Positions 1 through 13,029 of a stretch of 64,000 bases of DNA are shown piece after piece; the first letter of the stretch is position 1, and every line of letters begins with the position of its first letter. The notes under the pieces are model-generated. The model had not been told where the DNA came from, searched no databases, and saw only the letters and a program-made list of their open reading frames with translations. The translations under genes were made by a program, and so were the position numbers. Origin of the DNA: Panopea generosa (Eukaryota; Mollusca; Bivalvia; Adapedonta; Hiatellidae); the NCBI GenBank assembly GCA_029582155.1, contig CM055896.1:7022624-7086623 (forward strand), written 5' to 3'.

Positions 1-272
1 TAAAACTTCTCGCATGAGGAAGTTGTTTATTTCAATCCCCGGCCGGGTCATACCAAAGATTTTTTTTAAAATTGCGAAAAATGGTACTGGAAACTACCTC
101 GATTGATGCTCATCATTTAGATGATTGTTATAGGTCTGGTTAGCCCGCTGTCAGTATTATGTGACTGGATGGGTTTCATACCATGTGTCTATGGCATGAT
201 ACTCCATTCAACACCGGCGTGATATGACTTAACATTTGTTGAACGTGACGTTAAAAACAAATCAACAACAAC
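1..272 (+). mobile_element. tRNA-derived SINE, family 2, 5'-truncated by window edge
   Basis: Starts inside the tRNA-like head (box-B-like TCAATCCCCGGCCGGG), continues with the family body (TCAGTATTATGTGACTGG, GGCATGATACTCCA) and ends in a CAACAACA tail. It is about 75-80% similar by eye to the fuller copy at 42172-42496. Confidence 0.8.
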
Positions 273-1004
273 CTTTACCTCTGACTGTACATAATTTTGC
301 CATCATGGTACACGTGCATCAGCTTGTTAGGTATTGTGACGTCATGCACGGAAGCTCTCTTCTCAGATGGCATAAACAAATCGGGCACCCACACTTTATT
401 CATGATTTTTGTATCCAGTTCTAGTGTTCTGTTACCAGCTTAAATGAGCATGTTCACATAATATATGCAGTTGACTTTAATAAAAATATAAAGTTTAAAA
501 TGTTTATATTATTCTATATAAAGCACACTTATTACGTACGTAACGCTGTCATGAATGTCACTGATAAATGAAAAACAACTGAAGCTCTAAATAGTTTTAC
601 ATGAAATATTTCGTCCCATAAATGCAATAAGGTACCAAATGTATATAAAATAAGAAGTCACTCGGTACCTCTTTGCCCCAATGTGGCGATTTAATCTTTG
701 TGACTTGAAGAAATTATCAATTTTATAATTTTATAAAATATTCAAACAATATAGGTTGAGTTTTAGTTTAAAATTGTTTGACAATGTCTTTATTCGTCCG
801 GTACGAACAAAGACCCAGTGAATTGCTACCAAGTTTTACATGAAAGGATTTTCAGAAAAAAAAATTCACAATCTCTTCAGCTTGTAGTCTATACATATAC
901 ATAGTGATTGAAGAGATAACAAGGAAAAAAACAATAAGAGTGCTTTACTTTTTACATAATTATCATACCTCATCAAAGAAGACAAAAACGAACTATGAGT
1001 TTAC

Positions 1005-1074
1005 CTTCAAACTTGTTATATTGCAACCGTGAATCGTGCCAGCTCTGTCTTAGAAACATACTGACAGAAAAATC
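1005..1074 (-). CDS. Cys-loop channel exon 4
   Basis: The acceptor CTCTGCAG precedes 1074 and the donor GAAG|GTAAAC follows 1005. The exon encodes DFSVSMFLRQSWHDSRLQYN and KFE, continuing the previous exon in phase 0 and leaving in phase 1. The FLRQSWHDSRL core is a hallmark of the anion-type Cys-loop ectodomain. No following exon is visible in bases 1-1000, so the gene continues outside the window. Confidence 0.88.
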
Positions 1075-4000
1075 CTGCAGAGCAAAGTAAACAAAATAAA
1101 CAGACCAGTTATTACAACACAATGTATATATAGATGTTGATGCATGGTGAATAAACAGACCAGTTATTACAACACAATGTATATATAGATGTTGATGCAT
1201 GGTGAATATTTCCTATTGAACTTGTGAGAGGTAGAAAGAACACGTGTGCTCTACTTTATTTTTATAGTCGCCCTGGATTAACGTTCTGTTACATGTTTTC
1301 TGAAAAAAATAGTGCACCTGTCATAACAAAGCAATACTTTAGCAGTCAAATAACGAAAACGACAACGATTTTGTTGTTTGCTGGCGTCACGCCACAAAAC
1401 GACATTGCTGTTAAAGAGGTAAATTTCAGAGAAAGCGAAATGGTAGACAGTGAGAAGCTTGTGTTTAAAAGTGTATTGTTTTGTACATTATACACTTACA
1501 AATGTAATGTTGTAATCGTATTGTTTGAAATTGAAACTTTGGTATTCAGCATTTTTAAGGGATCTAAATTATAAAAGATTGTAATTCTAGCATTAACTGA
1601 CATATCTTACAATGAACATAAAATAGATTAACTTTTTTTCATTTCTTAAAGTTAACAATCTAAACAATCTAGCTGAACTTTTCAAATCGTCGGTATTAAC
1701 TTGAATTAATTAAGACATTTAACATCGGAAAAAAAGAATTAATTACAGGACATCTGACAACTTGAAAGATTATCGATATGAAACTTGTTTGAACTTTGTT
1801 TTAGTTATTTTCATGAAACATTTCTAGACGGTAAAACAATATTATTGTTTATACCCGTTTTTATATTTATAACAAATTCTGGAATTATTTTGAAATCATA
1901 TGTATACTCAGCACTGTTAATGTTGCGAATAAAACGTATACGATAATGAAGCATTATCTCAATAATGCATACAAGAGAATATGGATCAACTGTTGATCAT
2001 ATGCAATAGTCGAATACGTATTAGACCATTCGTAAATCACCGCAGGGTAAAAGTTCATAGTTCTGAATTTTTCGATTATACAGTTTTCACTTTTTCCATC
2101 TCTGTTCAATATTTGTTTTATCTGTCTTTATCTATAGTTGTATTCACCTGTTTCAGTTTATCTCATGTGAAGGGTTAACTGTTCTCAATAATTTTACTGA
2201 TTGTAAGTGTGTTCATCATCTCATAATTATTTCTATCAGTATTTTATCTCTGAGATGAAGGACACAGTTATAAACAATCATTCAAAATCGCAATATCTGA
2301 CATATTCCAGTAATTCAAGATTCTTTCCAAGACCTTAAAATAAGTTATACAAAACAAAAAACGTTTACAGCAGTCTAACGCGCTGCGAGGCGACCTTAAA
2401 ATGTCGGCCCGTACTTTGACTAAATCTTGTTTTGATTTCTGATTTCTTGAAATCACACAGGGCTACTTAAACAAGTGCAAGAGCCGAAGCGCTGTATATC
2501 ATTAACAAACTTTTAAACAAGTCTGTTTTTTTCTTAACTGCCTTTTTTATTTAAATGGATTAGTATAAATTTCAGTTGTTAAGTTTCTTAATGTTGTTAT
2601 CATGAATGTATCTAAGTTTTATGATTAACATAGGAAAGTTAACGTTAATAGCAAAAGATATTTAATTCATCACTAATTAAATTACGCTGCAGGAGTGTAA
2701 TAAACTAATTGCACATACTTTATATGACTTTTATGGTATTTTCTGTAAATTGCCGACTGTCGATTTGTCATGGTAAAATGACGTAATTTTCAGATGTTAC
2801 GTCTTACAAGGACAGGCGGAAACTAATGTGAGTATAATATATCTTTGCAAACTCGTTGAATGAATTCCATTAATTTCAAAACAAACGAGGACTTATGTAA
2901 TATCCTGTTTACGTGTAATTATGTAAAAAATCATCGACATTTGAAATATAAAGAGTCTGGCCATGTCAGAAGATAATATAGAGGTCGCCACTGATGAAAT
3001 TATTTACAATGAAGCAATAACCAAATAGGTCTCACACTGATACTGTTGATGATTAATCCTGATATAGTGTTTATTGAAATAGTACCTTGCAAATATAATG
3101 ATTATTTAATAGAAGCGACACCAGTCACCAAAATAAGCTAAGTTTTTGTATTACAGATATAATAATGTCTTATGTTAAACAAAATCAATGCTTTAATAAT
3201 CATAACAAGTATATATACAACACATGATACGTACTTAAGATTTTAAAAAACAGTTTTCATAAGCCCCCTTCTTGCTATCAACACAAAATATTGTTTTGTA
3301 TATGACCATTTACCATCAGATGATAACCAACGATTGCGCAAGTAATGAGAGAAAACATCCTAGTTTCTATAATCAAATATCAATACAAATACTCTAACAA
3401 ATATTTGATACGTAGTTAAGAATACATCATCCCCGAGCTCGCCACCCACAACCGTTATACAAGACGGATTCGGATTCCGATAAATAACAAACTCATTACT
3501 CATCGCGTAATCTGAGTTAGATATATTTTCTTAGCGATATGTCGATCAGTCCATCGTACGGAGGATTCTACCAATTTCAATCATTGGACCGCCCGCGTTT
3601 TTCAATATTGATACCTATCTTTGATATGTTATATTTGTTTTACTTATATCTAATTTCATAGTATTACATCTGCCCTAAGCTCTGACATGTGAACCATACC
3701 CATATGTTTATATGGTAGGTACTGTATAATTTTCAATAGCAGATGTTTGTGTTTATAGATATAATCTGATGAAAGGATCCATTTATTGGCAGTAGAGAAA
3801 GCAACAAAGGAGAAAATAGCAGACTCGGTTTTAATGAAACTGCTAATTAGGGGTAATACTATTCATTTAAAAATATTTAAAAATAAAAATCCCAAGTAAA
3901 AGTGCTATTAATTACTATTTTACTATTACAATGTAAGATATATATCATCAGAACCTTTACTCTATAATCAAAATATGAAAATTAATTGATCTTTTATAAC

Positions 4001-7000
4001 GATAGTGTAAAAAGTAATATATTTTATATACTAACTTAATGATAATAATTGTTTGTGTATTAAGTATATTCGCATAGTCCCGTTTATAATTTGCCAAGTA
4101 TTTGGGGTCCATATCTGCAATTCCAGGTAATTGGAAAAAAATGTATGACAATGGGGAAAAATACAGTAACCAAACGAATATAATAATTATGTATAAGAAA
4201 TTAAGCTGTCTGCTCTACCATGTCAAAGCTAGTTTTAACGTTGGCAAAGAATTATCACACGTTATTTTTGTATCATTAAGGTTCTTGTAATTCATATATT
4301 TGAATGGCTTTGTACATTTATTGTATGATAGAGATGGTATCGTTATTGAATTTTACATAGATGCGACTGAAATAAAGATTACACTTCATCAAGTTTATTT
4401 ATCCAAGCAATGGTTTCATTGTAACCTCCATTATATAGCTATTTTATATCTATGTAAATTGTAAATTGTAGGTAAAACGCCGCAGCATTCAAATATAGTT
4501 TTAGTAAACGGGTTTGCAGTTCACAATTAAGACATTCGTTAACACTTTGGTATTTCTAGTCTAACAAATTACTAACTTAATAAAATAATTATGAGGACTA
4601 TATTCAACACAACCTGCTACTTACCATGTTACTTTCACTAATAGTGTCTATACTAAGAATAAACAATTGCAGACTGACTTCAGTTGGCCCATCTGAAAAA
4701 AAGCGTAAATGATAAAAGATACAATATACTATTGAATAACAAATATTTAAAGTATAAATTTAATGCGTAATAGCTAATTTTATATATTTGAGAGAGCTAG
4801 AATTTTTACACAGAATCAGTTATTTTTAAAACAAACTTGGCCACGGTGGTTGCAAGCGTTCCTTTACTGGACATTATTATTAACAAAGCAAATTTTATGT
4901 CTGTTACAAAACTTAGAGTTCCGAACGTTTTTGTAAAACGTCAGCGTTCATGAACAGCCGCTTCTTTGTTCTTTGTTTTGCCATTTTACATATAGTTCAC
5001 ATGTTTCGACGTAGTTTTATCGAAGGCAATGTTGCAATTATCTATCCTGTTATTCACGTGAAGTAATTCAAAACTTTAACTTAATTCAGACATCCTATAA
5101 ATACATGAGTTGATTCCATCATAAAATGATTACAACTGCCATGGACCTCTTGATTTTAATCCCAAGTCAAGCATACAAAAAGTCTCTAATATTTGGTTTT
5201 CAAAGACCAGCTGGCATCATTTAACAGGGACGTTCTTTCTCGGGGATATAATACTGATTATTCATTTTATCTTAAACATATTATTCATAGCGTGCTTTCT
5301 CCTGTGTATTTCGATTGCGCCCAACACGCATATGCCTAAGACTGTTTTATGTATTGGTAATTATGGCTGTTTCCTGTTAAATGCATAGTTTTCGTATTTG
5401 TGTATGCTGGAAACAACACGAAAATTGACTAATAAACGAACATCATGCAGAACGTTCCGTAATTAACCCGAGAGGTAATCACCCCGTAAAAGAGGTCACT
5501 ACCATATTATTCAAGTTGTTTCGTAATTAAGGAATCACCAGTTGGCGTAGGAATTTTGGCGACTTGATAAAAAGTATCACGGCTTGGCGGGTAAGTAATT
5601 AACAAACTGTTCACAGCCGTTAGTCCTACCACCAAGGTAACGGTGTAGTACTTACACAACATGTGCAGAGGTGGAAGGAGTTTCTTTGCTGAGCACATTA
5701 CTGTGAGAATAGTGAACCAGATTAAAGGATGGATGGGTGAATAATATAATGTCGGTTTTGACCATAGTTAATGGTAATGAAAATCGAAAACGTGTGTGAA
5801 AATAGTGTTAAATAAACAACATTTTGAGATCAACATTTTTTTTTAAAATAAAAAATGATACATAGTACTTTCGCAAGTAATTGGAAAACATTCACATACA
5901 ATTAGATGTGTTTAAGAAGTAACTAGGTTCAAAACAAAGACTCCTTAGATCAATTCGTATTATCCGATTGCTGGATTCTTATTGACTAATCGGTGTCATT
6001 AAAAATGTATCACGTTATGTGAACCAATCAAGTTTTGAGCGTACGACATCAATATAAACTGCCTAACGTTAACTTATCAACTGATGGCTCTATAATTACT
6101 CTTTATATGATTTGAAAGCCTCGTTTATTGAGGACTGATGCTTGTATAAACGTTTTTCTCGTACATACATATGCAGACATATTTATTTGCGAATAATACA
6201 TGAGTTAAAATATTTCTGTGATGTAATTATTATATAATAAAATAGTTATTGGATATTATTTGATATGGTGTGGTATCGACCATAGAGTATCAATATTGAC
6301 CTCGGTTAGGCTAATATTGGTATTCTCTAGTATAAATCAAATCGTATCTAATATCTCAAAAGTCAATAAATGTATAGTATGCTAAAGGTTTAGCTGTGCT
6401 GAAGACGTTAATTGCTTACACATAGTCACGTATCTATAGACATTGAAATTATGATGAAGAGATAAAATCCGAAATCAAACAGTAAGATACTATCATTATT
6501 AAAACAACATTCATTTTTTACTAGAAACACATATTTTTAATATTGCAATTTTGGACACTCATATATTACTTTATGGTTAAAGGGACAATATTTATTTTTA
6601 TCATCCACCTAAATTTTATATTCAAATTAGTTTCGAGCATTTGAACCACGTGATTATACAGAACAATTCGTTCTTTCAAACCGGAAGCGTTTCGAAAATT
6701 GGTTTTATTTTCACATTAAGCGCTACAACGTCCCTGAAATCAATACTCGTTCTATATTGGACGTTAAGAAACGTTAAATATCACTGCACTCCATACAATT
6801 TCTCGGGAATATATTGCAAACTAATATTATTCTACTACCGTCTATTTCTTACTTGATCAATAAAAGCATTAATGCAGTTTTGGTACATGGATTGTTCACT
6901 CAAAAGATATGAAACACAATACAGAAAGATACATAAAAACTTAATACAGGAAGAAATATTAAAACATTTAGAATTGAGAAGGTATTTAGAATTATTGAGT

Positions 7001-10000
7001 TTTGTCAAGAACATACATCGGAAGGAACCCTCTCGTCTTAAAATTGCCTGCCTGAAGATATCTTGTATTAGCATATTGTAATACTTTCTCATTAAAATAA
7101 TTAAGTTTAAACCTAACATTTTGCTTTGTTAATTTTGTTTTGTATCTTTATAAAAAACTAAAGTTAAATAATAAAAAGGTTCATTATCCAGTTCACTACA
7201 CAATATAAACTTATATTGTACTCGACCTTGCTGTGACAAACCCTGTAATAGACTCGGCGCCTCCGACGTCTCCACCTATGTAGCATTTCACCACAACGTA
7301 GACTCGTACGAAATACATTGTACCGTTAATTAGTAAACCATTTAAAACAAACAAAACTTTGGCGTTGGTGTCAATAATGAGAGTATAGTGGCCGAAAACA
7401 GTATATGATATACCTCACCCACCAACTTACAAAGACGTCACATAAAAATATGATTTTAGTTACACATGCAAAATATAGGTCTTTAATTCATTAATTCAAT
7501 GTAAAATGATTAAGGTAGTATGTGAACGAGTTCAGCATTATAAAATTTAAACTGTCTAAAACTTTCATAAGTAAATAAATTATTCCAAAGAATGACAGTT
7601 CTAACAATTATTTCACACATTCTCTAAGACCTTTCTTTATTTTACTGTTCGGTTCTTCGCCAAATCAAGAACTCACGTGCGTCATTCGGTACCACTGATT
7701 ACTATGCCAGTGAACAATCGTGCAAATTCAGCCGATTCCATATTGGTTATTAGGAAGGTTGTTTTCTTTATAATGCTCAAGATATCTTTTGAACAACATA
7801 TTGACCATGTTCGGATTTTGGCGGAGGTTACAAGAGTAAATAATAATAATGTTAAAAAGGAAGTGTGTGAAATCAATTTACAAAGTTGTTCGTGTTTTAA
7901 CAAGTCTTTATGGCTGTGTTTTGTTACATGGTGGTTTAGGGGTACACATACATATACAGTAGAACTTCGGTGACTCAAACCCGAATGGATTGGACAAAAT
8001 AGTTTGAGTTAAGGTTTGTTTGAGCCAAGTATTGTCAAACATCATACCATACATATACATCGAAATAGGAATTCGGCCGGGACCAGGTAAGTGGTTCGAG
8101 CTATATATGGTGTTCGAGCCATCCGTGTTCGAGCAAACGAAGTTCTACTGTATTTTATGAAGTCGCCGTTGCTTAGTGTTTATCGTTTAGGTTTATTTTT
8201 TAGTTCAAATTGTCACGCATTCAAACTCCAGTGTGAGAAACATGTTAACAACTGATAACACCTTAAAATAAGTGGTGACTTAACCCAATCCCAAAATAGT
8301 TCTGGTGAAATGGTGAACACCCAAAACACGAACATGTTAATTCTAAAAAAATTGCTAACATCCATATTTTGAAACACTCCTTATCCTATGAAAAATAACG
8401 TCTGACGTAATAAATTCACTGGAGTTTAATCAGTGTTTACATTATAAAATAAAATATGAATTGTTTTATTAAAATAATAATTACAATTAAGCTAGCTCAT
8501 CCTTAATAGAAAAAAACATATTTGCTGTGGGGATTCCGAAAAGCTCACCCCCTTCCACTCCCACAAATTTACCAGTGTATTTGGAAAAGTTTGTTAAGTA
8601 AAAATAAAAACGTTTACTAAGTGTTGGCTAAGTAAAAAGTCAAAGTTATTCAGTGCTTGTTAAGTAAAAAGTCAAAAGATTATTCAGTGTTTGTTACGTA
8701 AAAATTCAAAAGTTTATTCAGTGTTTGTTAAGTAAAAAGTCATAAGTTTATTAATTGTTTGTTAAGTAAACTTTCAAATGTCTATCCAGTGTTTGTTAAG
8801 TAAAAAGCAAAAAAAAATATTCAGTGTTTTAATACTTCTTTAACTCATTCAACCTTCTTCAGGTAAACATTCATTATCTGTAGCTTAAACCCTTGTCTTG
8901 GGAATCCCAGCAGAAATGTAGTATATTTGACACATTGTCTCTTACAATCAACATCTTTCACACAATGTTAATCAATCACAGTCAAGCACTAAATGAAAGG
9001 TGCTACAAGAACAAATTGCCCTATTGGTGCTAAAAGGTACCAAGTGCCATCTAACGTCATAAACACTTAATACACTTGCTCTAATGGGACAAAATACATT
9101 ACCTTTGTCGAAGTTAGGTGGAATTCTTTCATCGTATGCATCAAACAGTTGCTCGATCAGCGTCTGTCTACAAGAATAAGATAACACCGTTCACAACAAT
9201 GTAAAAACAAGTAATTAAAACAGTTGTATGTGGAAGCGTATCTGATAATTGGGCACAAATAGAACATTTCACATCGGAAGAATGGCTACTCAATATATAA
9301 TATTAATCAAAATCGTTCATTATGTATCCGTGTTATTGGCATTATTTTCTTACTACAATCATATTGTAACATCGCATGTAAATAATTATATTAAATTTTA
9401 AAACACAAGAGAGATTATGTATTTTGACTTAAAATATTAAAATATTTATATTATATGGTTAAAACAGATATTAGATACATGTGTTTAGATATTGATACAT
9501 GTTAGATTCATTTCAGCTATTTTTAATTTGTTTCTTTTTAATTGAAGTGACTTTCCCGTTTGCAATCATCCCAAATTGCATGTTACTTATTAGCAAAACT
9601 GCTGAATTATGTATTGAAGCTACAGCTATTTAAGAAAACAATTTACGGTAATATAATGAATACTGTATCAGTCTATTGCAGTATATCCTAACATTTCCCG
9701 ATTCCGATGCAAGCATGTCATTCCCTTTGTAAAATTTTGGAATTTCCTGCCTGTCAAACAATTCATAGCACTCTTACAAATGCGTTTATCAAACTTTGAC
9801 GTCATTCAACTTCCACTAAAACAACTGACCAATCAGCGTGCTCATATGTGACCACTATGTGACGGTCTCTAACGGGGAGCGCTAGTACCGTTTATACACT
9901 CTAATATTATAAATGCATATATATCAATCTGCTTGGATGATATTCGCCGGTTATTTTTACATCACCGATATTCTTGTTAGATAAAGACCTGGTGCACATG

Positions 10001-12795
10001 AATGGAATAAACTGAATGATCATTTGTTTTTGTTGTGTAGTATACCCGTATGTTTACCCGTGTTTTTCTTTAATAAATCAATATTCTCCAAATAAATAAT
10101 GAATTCTACCATATTCTCCCAACTTTTATTAAATCAATAAAGAATGTAACATATTCTCCCAACTTTTTAAAAAGAAAATAACGAGCAATCGTTTTGATTG
10201 GCAGATATTGCACCATGTGATTAATGAAACTATTGTTATACTATGGTCTATAATGATATCATTTTCTGTTATTGTAAAGTATAATTTATTTATATATAAA
10301 TACAAACGTGTTCGTCTTTTAAAGGTTCAGAAGGAATAGCTTTGATACATACCTGTATTAATTAGTTAGTAATAACTTTTGTATACTATATGTCCAACAG
10401 GAGAAGTAACAATCCATGGGCACAACCACAAACAACACAAATAGGAGTATCATAATGCATGTATAGGAAAAGACAGGACATTATTTTCTAACTACGTTAG
10501 GAAAGGCATTCTAGAATTACATTAAAACAGCATAATCGAGCAGAATGTTATATTAAGATGCTGAACGTTAGATCTGATCAATTAGAATAAGTTGTGTTTG
10601 AAGATATAATTTATGCTTTTAATTAAAAATGTGACGTTAACTCACGCAACATTACTATTCATGTATTTAACTTTGTTTCGAACGTATTTTATTGCATTTT
10701 ATACAGATATCTTACATTGGCGATTGCTTATCACCGAGTTAGTATATCATGTCCGTGAGTCATCGTATGATGTACGAGTGACGTCTCGAAATAACAACAT
10801 ATTACCTTGACAAATCGACGTCATTTACATGTTCCGGCAAGTTAGAAAGAAGTTCGGCATTTTCGGAGAGAACCGAGGCTCAGCGATGAATTGGTAGTAA
10901 TGTTATAGTGGGTAAATATAAGAAATATGCCACGGGTTTATTAAACTCTTTTTTTCTGCGCAAGAAGTTTTTTACTGAACGTTTATTAAAAGTTTCCGTT
11001 AATATTCCGTTGTTTGAAATTCATCGGGAGATGGTTATGTTGCTTTGACATTCCACCCATTCAAAGTACATATGGGGATCAACCCAGAATCAATTATGAC
11101 ACAGTTACCACGATAAACTGGCATACATTCCTGCCGTGTGGTACAGCATGTTAATCACGTGTTTGTTTGTCTAGGTTGATAGAGAATGGCATGTTCAGGT
11201 TCACTCGGCCTCAGTAGGAGCAAACATCAATATAACGTGTGTTTTTTTCTAGAATATATAAAGAGGTAATTGCTGTTTTAGTTTGTGGCGTGTTTGTTGT
11301 TAATCTCTTTATTCGTGTTCTTTTAGTTACATGTTCTATATCTTACATAGAGGAACATATTATATGCGTGCCCATTTAGTATTGAATTTATTAAACGAGT
11401 TGACAAAACATATCATGCGAGGTTTTGTCGAAAAGCATATACTTTGTAAGATTCCTTTTATCACATAACTCAGGAAAGTCGTACATTTGCCATTTATTAT
11501 TTCAGGTCACCGATAGGAAAATAGTGCATTTTACATTTCGTTTCCGTCAGTGATCGTATGACGTAATGTCTCAAAATAACGAAGAAAAAGCACATATTAT
11601 ATATTTAAATTATTATAACAATATACAACTCATGCTCGAAGTACTCCTGTGTAGAACCAGTAATCATATGCTGAAAAAAAGTGTTTTGCCAAGGACACTA
11701 CACATGGTCGTGCAAGAGAATCGAACCCACGACTCTCCTATCATGGGTTCGATACTCTACCATTGGACCATGCGCTCCGGTGGTTATGGTTACATCAGTG
11801 TTAATCAAGTTTTTTTGCCATATTGATAAAAAAAATCATTTGGTCAGTGTAAACATTCGAGATCTAGTTATGTTTTCGCAACTAAAGATAACGTTGAATG
11901 TAATATTTACAAATCGTGACAAAGCACATAATATTTTATATATGTCGTGCTTGTCAGAAAGACGGCATTAAACGTTTAAAGTGAAAACAACGTAGTAACG
12001 ATTAACCAAGGAAACAGGTCAGTGTGCTTTCACCGAAACCGCACCGTTATGTTAACCAAGTGCATTGACAATAACACAAAGAAAAACATTATATCTAAAT
12101 ATAATAGTAATGTAAAACTGATGAAGTACCATGTTTGTATTGGTACATTATACCATATGTAAAATATTTGTAAATTTTAAATACGAGAGAGTTCTGCTTA
12201 CATGTAAATGATATTCATCAAGCTGTATTTCTAAAGATGAAATTGGAAAATTGAAAAATATTACAGCAATTTATTTAAATGTTGAGTTGTTAAAATATTT
12301 CGCTGTATGACACGTGTGTTTAAGATATGTTTTACCTATACATTTTTTCAATTGATTTTTCAGTAATATGTTAAGTGATACTACAGTTAATAATCTAAAC
12401 ACTTCAAACATCAGATCCAATAGCAAGAACAATTCCATTTTTCTAAATCATCTTTTGTTTCTATAACCTTGCAGTCATCTTGTTTAATATGCTTCAACGA
12501 TATCTACTTTTGGATCTAATGCTAAACAATACAGTAGAAACGTCTCAAACATTGGTGTCTGAACTTGACTCAGTTTTCTGTCTAGTTGTCAGTCAGACAT
12601 CTCAGTTTAAGATCCTGGGATAAAGGGAATAGATAACCTTGGTGACCTCTTATGATTTGATCCAGCGCTAAGATCTGGACTAGGTGTTACATCTTGATTG
12701 CTGGCCTGAGCAATATCGCCGAGTACCAGCAAACTCACACAAACACACGCGATGTTGAACCTGAAAGCGATATTAGAACAGCTGTGTATATGCAT
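1005..12795 (-). CDS. Cys-loop ligand-gated ion channel subunit, 5' half (partial)
   Basis: Gene model read from the minus strand. Coding exons are 12795-12638, 9167-9103, 4692-4625 and 1074-1005, with junction phases 2, 1 and 0, all consistent, and phase 1 at the last donor. They give about 120 residues: a signal peptide (about 1-31, cleavage after AQA), a short linker, then the start of a Cys-loop receptor extracellular domain. Diagnostic pieces are LFDAYDERIPPNF (about 60-72), a beta strand ending SIDTISESNM (about 88-97) and FLRQSWHDSRLQYNKF (about 104-119). The third exon is 68 nt, the size of the conserved short exon in GABA-A-type genes. FLRQxWxDxRL is typical of anion-selective members (GABA, glycine, glutamate-gated), whereas nicotinic subunits usually carry a different motif there. 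The cysteine loop, membrane helices M1-M4 and stop codon lie beyond position 1. The family is pentameric plasma-membrane channels. Ligand is unknown. Family call is strong; anion subtype is moderate. Confidence 0.85.
1095..1204. repeat. Tandem duplication, 2 x 55 bp
   Basis: Two essentially identical 55-bp units lie head to tail (1095-1149, 1150-1204). They sit just outside the acceptor of the exon ending at 1074, so they fall within the upstream intron of the channel gene. Confidence 0.9.
1205..4624 (-). other. Intron 3 of the channel gene (main part)
   Basis: This is AT-rich intron sequence. Apart from the dispersed repeat copy at 2748-2930 I see no exon-like, RNA-like or mobile-element structure. 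The short open frames here lack any recognisable domain and credible splice sites. Confidence 0.7.
2748..2930 (+). repeat. Dispersed repeat 'TGACGT' family, copy 1
   Basis: Shares with 14640-14990 (+) and 11350-11580 (-) the order: TTTGTCATGGTAAAATGACG, a TTACGTC block, CGGAAAC, then an AACTCGTT..GAATTC block. These are diverged copies of one roughly 250-350-bp non-coding interspersed element. No clear terminal repeats or tail were found, so its class is unknown. Confidence 0.6.
4625..4692 (-). CDS. Cys-loop channel exon 3 (68 nt)
   Basis: The exon is bounded by CTTTTTTTCAG before 4692 and GTAAGT after 4625, both near-consensus. It enters in phase 1, leaves in phase 0 and has no stop. It encodes PTEVSLQLFILSI then DTISESNM, the first beta strands of the extracellular domain; compare the general pattern xxVxVxxYVxSIxxISExxM. 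It is too short to appear as a normal ORF and was found by matching phase and motif between its neighbours. Confidence 0.88.
7957..8150. mobile_element. MITE with CAGTAGAACTTCG inverted ends (pogo/Tigger-like)
   Basis: 194-bp non-coding element. Left end CAGTAGAACTTCGGTGACTC and right end ..AACGAAGTTCTACTG are inverted copies, flanked on both sides by TA. Subterminal TTTGAG/GTTCGAG motifs are repeated. A TA target and CAGT-type ends are characteristic of Tc1/mariner pogo-like elements, so it was probably mobilised by such a transposase. Confidence 0.85.
8595..8831. repeat. Minisatellite, about 34-bp unit, about 7 copies
   Basis: The unit resembles TTCAGTGTTTGTTAAGTAAA plus AAGTCAAAAG. Unit starts lie near 8651, 8685, 8719, 8753 and 8787, with 10-20% divergence between copies. 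It lies in an intron of the channel gene. Confidence 0.9.
9103..9167 (-). CDS. Cys-loop channel exon 2: start of ligand-binding domain
   Basis: The acceptor TTGTAG precedes 9167 and the donor AAAG|GTAATG follows 9103. The 65-nt exon enters in phase 2 and leaves in phase 1. It encodes QTLIEQLFDAYDERIPPNFDK, which matches the N-terminal helix and YDxRIxPNF motif shared by GABA, glycine and glutamate-gated channel subunits. Confidence 0.85.
10735..10860 (-). repeat. Dispersed 'TGACGT' repeat family, copy 2 (partial)
   Basis: In reverse complement this stretch matches 14655-14760: CAAATGACGTCATTTGTC-like palindromic core, TTTGAGAC..ACGTCAC..GATGACTCACGG. It contains the CRE-like palindrome TGACGTC. 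Boundaries are approximate. Confidence 0.55.
11350..11580 (-). repeat. Dispersed 'TGACGT' repeat family, copy 3
   Basis: Shares TTTAGTATTGAATTTATTAA plus ACGAGTTG and the GATCGTATGACGTAATGTCT block with the reverse complement of 14690-14960. Orientation is minus relative to the 14.6-kb copy. Boundaries are approximate. Confidence 0.55.
11620..11792 (-). mobile_element. tRNA-derived SINE, family 4
   Basis: On the minus strand it begins with a tRNA-like head (box A GGTCCAATGGTAGAG, box B GGGTTCGATTC) followed by a short body (AGTGTCCTTGGCAAAACAC). The same arrangement recurs at 44090-44196, 47550-47722 and 62278-62440. Confidence 0.75.
12638..12795 (-). CDS. Cys-loop channel exon 1: signal peptide
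   Basis: ATG at 12795 opens an n-region followed by a hydrophobic core (IACVCVSLLVLG) and a likely signal-peptidase site AQA|S. The donor AAG|GTTATC at 12638/12637 is weak, but it leaves phase 2, exactly what the next exon needs. The split codon becomes Arg, giving the family-like RQTL. A possible acceptor inside the exon (CTTTCAG just before FNIAC) means the true start could lie in an earlier exon. Confidence 0.62.
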
Positions 12796-13029
12796 ATTGT
12801 ATTGCGGTTACCTATATTATTTATTATAGAGAAAGTTTGCAGAAAACCTAGTCAGATAATAATAAATGTTCTTAAGGTATTTAAAGGCCAGTTAAACGAA
12901 TGCTAATTGTTCAAAATGACTATGCTATAATAAATAGGCTGTGCAAGATTAACAAATGTATTTGAATACATATTTAGTATTTAGCACGCATTGATTTAAA
13001 TTATATAGACGAACATAAATATTGAAACC
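12796..13029. other. Region upstream of the channel start codon
   Basis: This would hold the 5' leader or an upstream intron of the channel gene. I see no convincing TATA box, initiator or further exon. Confidence 0.3.

Larger units (their letters stand above)
4693..9102 (-). other. Intron 2 of the channel gene
   Basis: The intron holds a MITE (7957-8150) and a 34-bp minisatellite (8595-8831), both listed separately. The rest is AT-rich sequence in which I see nothing else of note. Confidence 0.7.
9168..12637 (-). other. Intron 1 of the channel gene
   Basis: The intron contains two copies of the dispersed TGACGT repeat family (about 10735-10860 and 11350-11580, minus orientation) and a SINE fragment (11620-11792). 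The remainder is AT-rich and featureless to my reading. Confidence 0.65.

Noticed and set aside
6835..7119. Overlapping open frames of 94 and 69 codons on opposite strands
   Set aside because: Inside an intron of the channel gene, random-like composition, no domain.
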